Source of the DNA: Caldifarciminota bacterium UBA3079
GTDB lineage: Bacteria > Hydrothermota > Tepidihabitantia > Tepidihabitantales > Tepidihabitantaceae
Direction: 5' to 3'
Length of the DNA stretch: 15,063 bases
Assembly: GCA_002366635.1 (NCBI GenBank)
Contig: DFBN01000039.1
Span: forward strand, 1-15,063
Shown here: positions 1-6,184 of the stretch, in pieces
Position numbering within the stretch: the first letter of the stretch is position 1
Layout of the letters: every line of letters begins with the position of its first letter
Translations under genes and position numbers: made by a program
The notes under the pieces: generated by a model
What the model was told of the DNA's origin: nothing
What the model saw: only the letters and a program-made list of their open reading frames with translations
Databases searched by the model: none

Positions 1-1316
1 AACTGAACTATCCGGCCGGATTTTCGGGCCGATGCGATGATTATGATTTCGCCCGATGCCGATACGAGTTCGAGCCGGCTCAATAGTTCGGTTGTGCTGA
101 GTGCGGTTCTGGTAGTCCAGTGCGGGGTCGGTTCGGACAGGGTTATTTCTGCTTTTTTGAATACGACGGTCGAATCGTTTTCAATATAGCAGATATAAAG
201 CGTATCATCGGTTATCCTGATGTCGGGAAAGCGTCCCGGACCGATAGGATCAATGGTATGCCAGTGTGTGCCCAGGAAATAACCGAGATAGATACCCGAG
301 CCCGGGCTTCCGCTATATCCGAATGAAAGGTCATTATAAACTAGGTAGGTTATGGAATCATAACCGGCGAATCCGAGGTTCTCAAATGTGTGGGCCGAAA
401 GCTGGCGTGTAGGTTGGGAAAATACGATGGGCACGGGTTCGGTCCAGGTGCTGCCGAAATCGGTCGAGCGGGCGACAAAAATGGCACGCCGGGGTGAACT
501 ATAGACATAAGAAAAGCTGTCTGCTACAAATGCCAGCAGGACAGTGCCTGAGCCGGTGCTTTGCGAGTAAATGAGTGCCGGGTCTTTGATTAGTCCGAAA
601 TAGCGGAGTTTGTCTACCGGCTGCGGGGTCCAGGCATTGTCAGCAGTATAGAAGTTGTCACCCGAAAGAAAGTCGTGCTGCTTGTAGATTCTGAGATTCT
701 TGACCGCGACATTCTTCAGCTTCAAACCGGTATCGAAAATTGCCAGTTTGACATTGGAACCGAAGAACCCCTGAAAGAACAGTCCGGGAATCCCCATCAT
801 CTGGACCTGGTCGTATGAAGGGCCGTAAAAACGATGGGCTTCGGCCGTGTCAACAGCGCGCGCGGGGATGTTCTCCTGATGAAGCGGGATTGGCGGATTC
901 GATTCTGTGAATGTGCGTCTGGTTACCGGCTTCAGGTCATAGACAAACGGCAGGGCATAAACCGATTTGATAATACCCGGTGGAAGCTCAAAGCTTGCGG
1001 CGTTGAGCCAGTTGGAAACAGTGCGGACACGACCGCCGAGCGCTTCAATCTGCCTGACATATGATTCCTTTACCGGCAGGTCATCGAAATCAAACCCTTT
1101 TACCGGTTCGCGGGAACGGCGCTTGACCTGAATCGGCGAGGCCTTTTTGCTCAAGAGTCGGATTGCCGTGCTGTATTCTTTGCTATTGTCGATGCCTTTG
1201 TCGGTAAAGAATACCCAGGTATGGTCTGTCGGTATTTTCACGACCCGGGCTTTGTCGGGTGTGCGATGGTAACTTGCACCACCGAGGAGAAGCAGACAGA
1301 TGAATGCTGTTGTCAT
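1..1316 (-). CDS. Secreted subtilisin-like (S8) serine peptidase, N-terminal part, catalytic domain interrupted by an Asp-box insert
   Basis: The frame is open for 438 codons from ATG at 1316 to the left edge, so the gene is partial at its 3' end. Residues 1-14 (MTTAFICLLLLGGA) look like a signal peptide, which supports this start. Residues 20-135 resemble the propeptide of bacterial S8 peptidases, ending in a segment like LPFVYDLKPV. The catalytic domain begins near residue 163 (YGPSYDQVQ) and has the Asp motif IFDTGL with D195 as the probable catalytic Asp. The His motif (usually HGT) does not follow within the expected 30-50 residues. Instead about 215 residues follow that contain an Asp-box (STDFGSTW, 284-291) and several beta-strand-like repeats typical of sialidase/BNR propellers. 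The His and Ser motifs must lie beyond the edge if present. The protein is probably exported and degrades extracellular protein; substrate unknown. The start lies only 5 nt after tRNA-Lys, with no free Shine-Dalgarno. Confidence 0.8.
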   Translation of the reverse strand, partial: MTTAFICLLLLGGASYHRTPDKARVVKIPTDHTWVFFTDKGIDNSKEYSTAIRLLSKKASPIQVKRRSREPVKGFDFDDLPVKESYVRQIEALGGRVRTVSNWLNAASFELPPGIIKSVYALPFVYDLKPVTRRTFTESNPPIPLHQENIPARAVDTAEAHRFYGPSYDQVQMMGIPGLFFQGFFGSNVKLAIFDTGLKLKNVAVKNLRIYKQHDFLSGDNFYTADNAWTPQPVDKLRYFGLIKDPALIYSQSTGSGTVLLAFVADSFSYVYSSPRRAIFVARSTDFGSTWTEPVPIVFSQPTRQLSAHTFENLGFAGYDSITYLVYNDLSFGYSGSPGSGIYLGYFLGTHWHTIDPIGPGRFPDIRITDDTLYICYIENDSTVVFKKAEITLSEPTPHWTTRTALSTTELLSRLELVSASGEIIIIASARKSGRIVQ

Positions 1317-1321
1317 GAGAG

Positions 1322-1395
1322 TACCCCGCACAGGAATTGAACCTGTAACCCACGGATTAAGAATCCGTTGCTCTGCCTGGTTGAGCTAGCGGGGC
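1322..1395 (-). tRNA. tRNA-Lys (anticodon CTT)
   Basis: A 74-nt cloverleaf reads cleanly on the minus strand. The acceptor stem GCCCCGC pairs with GCGGGGT (first pair G-U), the D stem is GCTC/GAGC, the anticodon stem ACGGA/TCCGT encloses loop TTCTTAA (anticodon CTT, codon AAG), and the T stem ACAGG/CCTGT encloses TTCAATT. The discriminator is A. No CCA is encoded, so CCA must be added after transcription. It is the last tRNA of the operon; the ATG of the S8 peptidase begins 5 nt downstream. Confidence 0.96.
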
Positions 1396-1409
1396 ATAAG
1401 TTCATAAAC

Positions 1410-1483
1410 CGCGCCCGGCGCGACTTGAACGCGCAACCTACGGGTTCGAAGCCCGGCGCTCTTTCCGGTTGAGCTACGGGCGC
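1410..1483 (-). tRNA. tRNA-Arg (anticodon TCG)
   Basis: A 74-nt cloverleaf: acceptor GCGCCCG/CGGGCGC, D stem GCTC/GAGC, anticodon loop CTTCGAA (anticodon TCG, codon CGA), T stem GCGCG/CGCGC, discriminator G, no encoded CCA. The anticodon stem CCGGG/CCCGT has a C-U mismatch at the 27-43 pair, the only irregularity seen. It lies 14 nt upstream of tRNA-Lys and 40 nt downstream of tRNA-His in the same transcript. Confidence 0.95.
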
Positions 1484-1523
1484 TTTGAGCGAATGACTCA
1501 TTACTGAACCGCAATCACACACA

Positions 1524-1598
1524 GGTGAGTGAGGGGACTTGAACCCCCAACATCCTGAGCCACAGTCAGGTGCTCTAACCAGTTGAGCTACACTCACC
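1524..1598 (-). tRNA. tRNA-His (anticodon GTG)
   Basis: Acceptor GTGAGTG/CACTCAC, D stem GCTC/GAGC, anticodon stem CCTGA/TCAGG around CTGTGGC (anticodon GTG), T stem GGGGG/CCCCT. The discriminator is C and the base before the acceptor stem is G (position 1598), giving the G-1:C73 pair that identifies tRNA-His; the G-1 is therefore encoded. No CCA is encoded. First tRNA of the three-tRNA operon. Confidence 0.96.
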
Positions 1599-1610
1599 AT
1601 AAGTTCAGGA

Positions 1611-1638
1611 AGTATAACCATGACTGAATAATTGTCCA
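1611..1638 (-). promoter_or_regulatory. Sigma70-type promoter of the tRNA operon
   Basis: On the minus strand the -35 box TGGACA (1633-1638) and -10 box TATACT (1611-1616) are separated by 16 bp. Transcription would start near 1604, a few nt before tRNA-His. Since there is no room for a promoter between tRNA-Lys and the S8 peptidase gene, this promoter may also serve that gene. Confidence 0.7.
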
Positions 1639-1669
1639 GCCTGTCCGGGTATAAATGAATTATTTTCCT

Positions 1670-1697
1670 TTGACCGGATGCCCGAACAGAGTATATT
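1670..1697 (+). promoter_or_regulatory. Sigma70-type promoter of the threonine dehydrogenase gene
   Basis: The -35 box TTGACC (1670-1675) and -10 box TATATT (1692-1697) are separated by 16 bp. The predicted start near 1704 gives a leader of about 36 nt that carries the AAGGAG ribosome-binding site at 1726-1731. It is divergent from the tRNA promoter; the two -35 boxes lie 31 bp apart. Confidence 0.65.
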
Positions 1698-1739
1698 GAG
1701 CCAGGAACAATCCAGTCAGATTAAAAAGGAGCATTCAAG

Positions 1740-2699
1740 ATGGCAGGAAAGAAGATGAAGCGAATTCTCGTTACCGGTGCAGTCGGTCAGATTGGTTCGG
1801 AGTTGACAATGGCGCTACGCAAGCGTTACGGTGCCGAGAATGTAATTGCCACCGGAAGAAAAACCCGGCCCAGTGATGAGCTCAGGAATTCCGGGCCTTT
1901 CTACTTTATTGATGTTACCCGGAGTGAAACTATCGAAGCGGTGGCAAAGAAGCACCGGATTGACACCATTTTCCATTTGGCCACGATTCTTTCTGCTGTT
2001 GGCGAAAAGAATCCTCAGCTTGCCTGGAATGTGAATATCAACGGCCTGTATAATGTGCTGGAACTGGCCGGGAAACTTGACATGGTCCGCGTTATCGTGC
2101 CGAGTTCGATTGCGGTATTCGGGCTTGAGACTCCGCGCGACAATACACCTAATGAAACAGTCCTGAGACCGAGGACGATATACGGTGTCACCAAAGTCGC
2201 CGGCGAGCTTCTCGGGAATTACTATTTCTATCGATTCGGCCTGGATGTGCGCGGGTTGCGTTACCCTGGAATCATTTCACATAAGACCATGCCTGGTGGC
2301 GGGACAACTGATTATGCGGTTGCGATTTACTACGAGGCGATAAAACACCGGCGGTATAACTGCTTCGTGCGGGCCGATACCCGCCTGCCGATGATGTATA
2401 TGCCCGATTGCATCAAAGCGGCTATTGATTTGGCTGAAGCCGACCTTTCTCAACTGAAGCATCACTGCGACTTCAATGTCGGGGCGATGAGCTTCAGTGC
2501 CCAGGAACTGGCAGACAGCATCAGGAAGTATATCCCGGATTTCGAATGCACATTTGAGCCTGATTTCAGACAAAAGATAGCAGATTCATGGCCTTGTTCG
2601 GTTGATGACAGTCCGGCCCGTAAAGAATGGGGCTGGCAGCCTGGCTATGACCTTGATGCAATGACCCGTGACATGCTGGAAGCACTGGGTAAGAAATAA
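1740..2699 (+). CDS. tdh: L-threonine 3-dehydrogenase, short-chain dehydrogenase/epimerase type
   Basis: Likely catalyses NAD-dependent oxidation of L-threonine to 2-amino-3-ketobutyrate, the first step of threonine breakdown to glycine and acetyl-CoA, in the cytoplasm. The 319-residue protein has an N-terminal Rossmann motif GAVGQIG (13-19), the SSIAVFG segment (122-128) and the catalytic pair in YGVTK (Y148, K152). The stretch RYPGIIS...PGGGTTDYAV (174-194) and DTRLPMMYMPD (213-223) are hallmarks that separate this family from UDP-glucose 4-epimerases. Length is normal for the family. The ATG at 1740 has AAGGAG 8 nt upstream; a second Met at residue 6 is possible but less well placed. It is transcribed alone as far as can be seen: the next gene has its own promoter 17 bp after the stop. 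The partner enzyme (2-amino-3-ketobutyrate CoA ligase) is not in the window. Confidence 0.9.
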   Translation: MAGKKMKRILVTGAVGQIGSELTMALRKRYGAENVIATGRKTRPSDELRNSGPFYFIDVTRSETIEAVAKKHRIDTIFHLATILSAVGEKNPQLAWNVNINGLYNVLELAGKLDMVRVIVPSSIAVFGLETPRDNTPNETVLRPRTIYGVTKVAGELLGNYYFYRFGLDVRGLRYPGIISHKTMPGGGTTDYAVAIYYEAIKHRRYNCFVRADTRLPMMYMPDCIKAAIDLAEADLSQLKHHCDFNVGAMSFSAQELADSIRKYIPDFECTFEPDFRQKIADSWPCSVDDSPARKEWGWQPGYDLDAMTRDMLEALGKK

Positions 2700-2715
2700 G
2701 GCGTTGTCAGGTTTA

Positions 2716-2743
2716 TTGACAGTTTTCAGTTGGCTGGTATGCT
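2716..2743 (+). promoter_or_regulatory. Sigma70-type promoter of the MBL-mutL-miaA operon
   Basis: TTGACA (2716-2721) and TATGCT (2738-2743) are separated by 16 bp; the -10 box is preceded by TGG, an extended -10. The predicted transcription start (about 2750) coincides with the ATG at 2752, so the mRNA would be leaderless. A short inverted repeat, TGTCA (2705-2709) and TGACA (2717-2721), overlaps the -35 box. Confidence 0.65.
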
Positions 2744-2751
2744 CCTAGTTC

Positions 2752-3555
2752 ATGGCTGCCCGAGTAAAGCAAAGTTCAGAACAAGGCGACCGAATCGTGT
2801 TTCTCGGGTCAGGTGGAGCGCGGATTGTAGTAGCAAAACAGATTCGTGCTTCTGGCGGGATATGGTTCTGTCTCGACCGAACCGAGTTCCTTGTTGACCC
2901 TGGCCCTGGTGCCCTGGTCAGAATGACATCAAGCAGGCACAAGCTTAATCCGACAAAGCTTGGAGGGATTCTGCTCTCGCACCGGCACCTGGACCATTGC
3001 GGTGATGTGAATAATATGATTGAGGCAATGACAATGGGCGGGACCGAACCCAGGGGCAGTTTGTTTGCACCTGCTGATGCCCTGGAGGGTGATGACCCGG
3101 TGGTGCTGCATTATCTGCGGCCTTTCCTTGAGCAGGTAGTAACACTTGAGGAAAAAGGAACATACCGGTTGGGAAATGTCCGGTTTTCCTGTCCGGTCCG
3201 GCATCACCATCGGGGAGAAGTTTATGGGTTCAGATTTGAGGTCCCGGGACTTGTTATTTCTTATATTGCTGACACGGGATATTTCCCAGAGCTTGCAGAC
3301 TTTTATCAGGCCGATGTAGTAATAATGAATGTCGTTCGTTTCAAACCTTCAAATCTTGACCATCTTCATGCGCCTGAAGCCGAGGAACTGGCTCGCAGGA
3401 TGCATCCGAAGCTTGCTGTTATCACCCATTTCGGAATGACGATGATTCGTGCCCGACCATGGGTCGTTGCCCGTGATATGAGTGAAAGAACCGGGGTGAA
3501 CATAATTGCTGCATCGGACGGGAAAAAGGTGGATTTGAGCCAGTTCAGGCAATGA
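2752..3555 (+). CDS. Metallo-beta-lactamase-fold hydrolase
   Basis: The 267-residue protein carries the metal-binding motif SHRHLDHCGD (H77, H79, D81, H82), a His cluster at 151-153, D174 in IADTGYF, and a late His in THFG (H226). Together these supply the ligands for a two-metal centre of the metallo-beta-lactamase fold. No signal peptide is visible, so it is probably cytoplasmic. Family members include RNases, phosphodiesterases and various hydrolases; the substrate cannot be read from the sequence. Its stop codon overlaps the mutL start (ATGA), so translation is coupled to mutL and then miaA. No Shine-Dalgarno precedes the ATG, and the promoter position suggests a leaderless transcript. 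A nuclease role linked to repair or RNA processing is possible from context only. Confidence 0.85.
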   Translation: MAARVKQSSEQGDRIVFLGSGGARIVVAKQIRASGGIWFCLDRTEFLVDPGPGALVRMTSSRHKLNPTKLGGILLSHRHLDHCGDVNNMIEAMTMGGTEPRGSLFAPADALEGDDPVVLHYLRPFLEQVVTLEEKGTYRLGNVRFSCPVRHHHRGEVYGFRFEVPGLVISYIADTGYFPELADFYQADVVIMNVVRFKPSNLDHLHAPEAEELARRMHPKLAVITHFGMTMIRARPWVVARDMSERTGVNIIAASDGKKVDLSQFRQ

Positions 3556-5156
3556 ACCCGATAAAGCTTTTGCCAGAGGAAACGGTTCGCAGGATTGCCG
3601 CTGGCGAGGTAATTACAAGGCCGACCGCTGCGGTTAAGGAACTGATTGAAAATTCACTGGATGCCGGCGCAACCGAGATTAAGATTGAAGTAAAAGCCGG
3701 AGGTAAAAACCTGATAAAGGTGAATGACAACGGGTCTGGAATGGAACGCGATGATGTGCGGCTTGCAGTTGCAAGACACGCAACCAGTAAACTCGACGGC
3801 ATCGAAGACCTTAAGTCGCTACGAAGTTACGGATTTCGGGGCGAGGCGCTTGCTTCGATTGCCGCGGTTTCAAGGCTTACGATTGAGACAAATGTCAATG
3901 ATGCCGAGCCCGGCACCAGGCTTGAAGTCGATGGCGGCGATATCAGAGAAATTGCTGAAACAGCATATCCTCGGGGAACTACTGTCACGGCGCGCACGCT
4001 TTTCTTCAATCTGCCGGCACGAAGGAGCTTTCTGAAATCGGACAACTATGAATTGAAACTGGTAGTAGAAACGGTAAAGGGTTATGCTGCCGCTTATCCG
4101 GAAATCGTCTTCGAGCTGATTTCCAATGGCCGGACTTTGTTCTGTCTGCCTAAATGCGAAGGCATGAAGAAAAGACTCAAAGGGCTTTATGACCGTCAGA
4201 CCATCGAGAGCTTTGTCCGGTTGAAAGTGGATAACCCGTTATTGTCGCTTTCGGGTTTTCTGGCCGAGCCGAGCCAGACAAAGAACTTCTACGAAGTGGA
4301 AGCGGTCTATATTAACCGGAGGCCGGTGCGCAACCGGACTGTTGTGAGGGCGATTTGTGACGGATATGGCCCAGTGCTCAGGGACCGGAGACCGAACTTC
4401 ATCATATTCATCGAAACCGACCCAGCAAAGCTTGATGTGAATATTCATCCTACCAAACAGGAAGTGCGGTTTGCAGACGAAAGGTTCCTGTTCGACTTTA
4501 TATCCGAAGCGGTGCGTCAGGTTCTGGGGACAAGGCATGACGAGCAGACCGGGGTGGACGAGTTTCTTTATCAGCGCAGTCTTGAAACCGGCATGGATGC
4601 CAGTGCACAAGGATTCTGGCAGTTGCATAACAGCTATATTCTGGCACAGGTTATTTCCGGATATGTAATAGTAGACCAGCATGCGGCCCATGAACGGATT
4701 CTGTTTGAGGAAATTACCCGACAGCGGCGTCATGTTTCCCCACAGGGACTTTTGTTCCCGATTACCTTGGAATTGAGCCCTGAACAGTTTGCCGCCTACG
4801 AGCAATCAGGCAAAGGACTGGCAAGGATGGGGATGGAAACCAAGGTATTCAGCGGGAGGACCGTAGTCGTTGAAACAGTCCCTGCCGGTGCCTATATGGG
4901 CAAAGGCGAAATCAAGGAATTCTTTGCCGAATTGGCCGATGTCAGTTCAGGCAATGCGGTTCCAGAAGTCGAGTTGGCAAAGCTCATTTCATGTAAAGCC
5001 GCAATAAAATTCGGACAGCGTCTGTCCCAGCCGGAAATGGAATCACTTATCAACCGGCTTTTCGCCTGCGATGAACCGCATTTCTGTCCGCACGGCAGAC
5101 CGACGATAATCAAAGTGACACTTGAAGAACTGGGAAGGAAGTTCGGCAGGACATGA
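3552..5156 (+). CDS. mutL: DNA mismatch repair protein MutL (endonuclease type, compact)
   Basis: MutL links mismatch recognition by MutS to strand cleavage. The N-terminal GHKL ATPase domain shows ENSLDAGAT (E33 catalytic), VNDNGSGM (D59), RHATSKL (75-81), SYGFRGEAL (92-100) and GTTVTARTLFFNLPARR. The C-terminal domain has the metal-dependent endonuclease motif DQHAAHERILFE (375-386, matching DQHAx2Ex4E), SCKAAIK (480-486) and CPHGRP (512-517). These mark the nicking form found in bacteria without MutH. The protein is 534 residues, shorter than the usual 600-650, mainly because the linker between the ATPase region (to about 325) and the C-terminal domain (from about 353) is only about 25-30 residues. 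Start overlaps the upstream stop (ATGA), and the stop overlaps the miaA start in the same way. Confidence 0.97.
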   Translation: MNPIKLLPEETVRRIAAGEVITRPTAAVKELIENSLDAGATEIKIEVKAGGKNLIKVNDNGSGMERDDVRLAVARHATSKLDGIEDLKSLRSYGFRGEALASIAAVSRLTIETNVNDAEPGTRLEVDGGDIREIAETAYPRGTTVTARTLFFNLPARRSFLKSDNYELKLVVETVKGYAAAYPEIVFELISNGRTLFCLPKCEGMKKRLKGLYDRQTIESFVRLKVDNPLLSLSGFLAEPSQTKNFYEVEAVYINRRPVRNRTVVRAICDGYGPVLRDRRPNFIIFIETDPAKLDVNIHPTKQEVRFADERFLFDFISEAVRQVLGTRHDEQTGVDEFLYQRSLETGMDASAQGFWQLHNSYILAQVISGYVIVDQHAAHERILFEEITRQRRHVSPQGLLFPITLELSPEQFAAYEQSGKGLARMGMETKVFSGRTVVVETVPAGAYMGKGEIKEFFAELADVSSGNAVPEVELAKLISCKAAIKFGQRLSQPEMESLINRLFACDEPHFCPHGRPTIIKVTLEELGRKFGRT

Positions 5157-6070
5157 AAATCTTTGTGCTCACCGGGCCGACCGGTGTTGGCAAAACCGAA
5201 GTGGCGATAGCCCTGGCCCGCCGGTTTGGCACTGAGTTGATTTCGGCAGATTCCCGTCAGGTTTATACCTGGCTCGATATCGGGACTGCAAAACCTGACG
5301 AGAAGTTACGCTCAGGTGTCAGAATTCACATGATTGATATGGTTGAACCAAACCGCATATATTCGGCTGCGGATTACAGCCGCGACGCAACCGCAGTGAT
5401 GCGCCGGCTCCTGAGAGAAAGGAAAAGACTCATTGTTGTCGGCGGGTCCGGGCTTTATATTCGGGCATTGTTTCAACCTTTCTTTGAAACCCCGAAGCCG
5501 AGTAAGGAACTCCGCCAGCGCTTGGAATCCCAATCTACTGTTGAGCTCTACCAGAAACTCAAAGGGCTGGACCCGGAAAGGGCATTGCACCTTCATCCTC
5601 ATGACCGGCAGCGAATCATGAGGGCATTGGAGATTCATGAATTAACCGGTAAAACAATGACCGAGCTTGCACGGGAAAGCAGGAAGCAATCGGAGTTCTT
5701 ACCGGTTTATGCTGTTCTGACTATGCCGCGCAGTTTGCTCCGGGCTCAACTCAATGCCAGATTCGATACAATGATGAAAGCCGGATTACTCGATGAAGTG
5801 CGCAGGCTTAAAGACGCCGGATTCGGAAATGATACCTATGTAGCAAACGCTTACGGGTATGCCGAACTGTTGGCATTTCTGGATAAGAAGATAAGTCTGG
5901 AAAAGGCGGCCCAGATTGCCAAAGCGAAAACCCGGGCTTATGCACGGCGTCAGCTCACATGGTGCCGTTCCCTGAAAGGCGCCCATTGGTTCGAATATAC
6001 CAATACAAAGGATACCGCTGCAAAGTTGGTGCCAATTCTGGCAGGGGTTCTTAAGTTGACCAGAACATAA
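5153..6070 (+). CDS. miaA: tRNA dimethylallyltransferase MiaA
   Basis: Transfers the dimethylallyl group from DMAPP to N6 of A37 in tRNAs reading UNN codons, the first step toward ms2i6A, which improves decoding accuracy. The 305-residue protein has the P-loop GPTGVGKT (8-15), DSRQVY (33-38) and GTAKP (44-48), GGSGLYIRAL (97-106), DRQRIMRALE (151-160) and the C-terminal RQLTWCR (266-272). Length is normal. One small deviation is ANAYGYAEL (231-239), where most relatives have AIGYKE. The gene overlaps mutL by 4 bp; mutL-miaA adjacency is common in bacteria. The last codons contain the -35 box of the metK promoter, and no terminator follows. Confidence 0.97.
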   Translation: MKIFVLTGPTGVGKTEVAIALARRFGTELISADSRQVYTWLDIGTAKPDEKLRSGVRIHMIDMVEPNRIYSAADYSRDATAVMRRLLRERKRLIVVGGSGLYIRALFQPFFETPKPSKELRQRLESQSTVELYQKLKGLDPERALHLHPHDRQRIMRALEIHELTGKTMTELARESRKQSEFLPVYAVLTMPRSLLRAQLNARFDTMMKAGLLDEVRRLKDAGFGNDTYVANAYGYAELLAFLDKKISLEKAAQIAKAKTRAYARRQLTWCRSLKGAHWFEYTNTKDTAAKLVPILAGVLKLTRT

Positions 6071-6083
6071 TTTGTCCTATGAT
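6056..6083 (+). promoter_or_regulatory. Sigma70-type promoter of metK-ahcY
   Basis: TTGACC (6056-6061), inside the end of miaA, and TATGAT (6078-6083) are separated by 16 bp. The predicted transcription start near 6090 gives a leader of about 95 nt upstream of metK that contains the hairpin at 6107-6148. Confidence 0.65.
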
Positions 6084-6106
6084 TGCTATGGTGAAAGTCG
6101 GCACTG

Positions 6107-6148
6107 GTATCGTCTGGAAGGTTCTGTTATCAGATTGCCAGACGATAC
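6107..6148 (+). promoter_or_regulatory. Perfect 11-bp hairpin in the metK 5' leader, candidate cis-regulatory element
   Basis: GTATCGTCTGG (6107-6117) is the exact reverse complement of CCAGACGATAC (6138-6148), with a 20-nt loop that can form an inner 4-bp stem TCTG/CAGA (6123-6126 with 6131-6134, loop TTAT). No T-run follows, so it is not an intrinsic terminator. It ends 22 nt before the AGGAGG of metK. It does not match SAM riboswitch classes I, II or III by eye. It could be an RNA regulator, an mRNA-stabilising stem or a DNA operator. Confidence 0.55.
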
Positions 6149-6184
6149 ATTGAAGAGAAGTTTTCAGTAAAGGAGGCTTGCTTG

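Noticed and set aside
1491..1501. AATGACTCATT palindrome in the spacer between tRNA-His and tRNA-Arg
   Set aside because: Too short, with a single central base; it cannot form an RNA hairpin and is likely chance.
1313..1621. Open frame of 102 codons on the minus strand
   Set aside because: It runs through all three tRNA genes and its protein is unlike anything expected; the tRNA cloverleafs explain the region.
2705..2726. TGTCA...TGACA followed by GTTTT as a terminator for the threonine dehydrogenase gene
   Set aside because: The stem is only 5 bp and AT-rich, and the second arm is the -35 box of the next gene; an operator or chance repeat is as likely.
2752..3555. MBL-fold gene called as RNase Z
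   Set aside because: It has the shared HxHxDH motif, but I cannot see features specific to RNase Z, and many hydrolases share the motif; a profile search would be needed.
6107..6148. The metK leader hairpin as a known SAM riboswitch or as a transcription terminator
   Set aside because: The multi-helix layout of SAM-I and the compact SAM-II/III patterns are not visible, and no T-run follows the stem. It is therefore listed only as an unassigned element.
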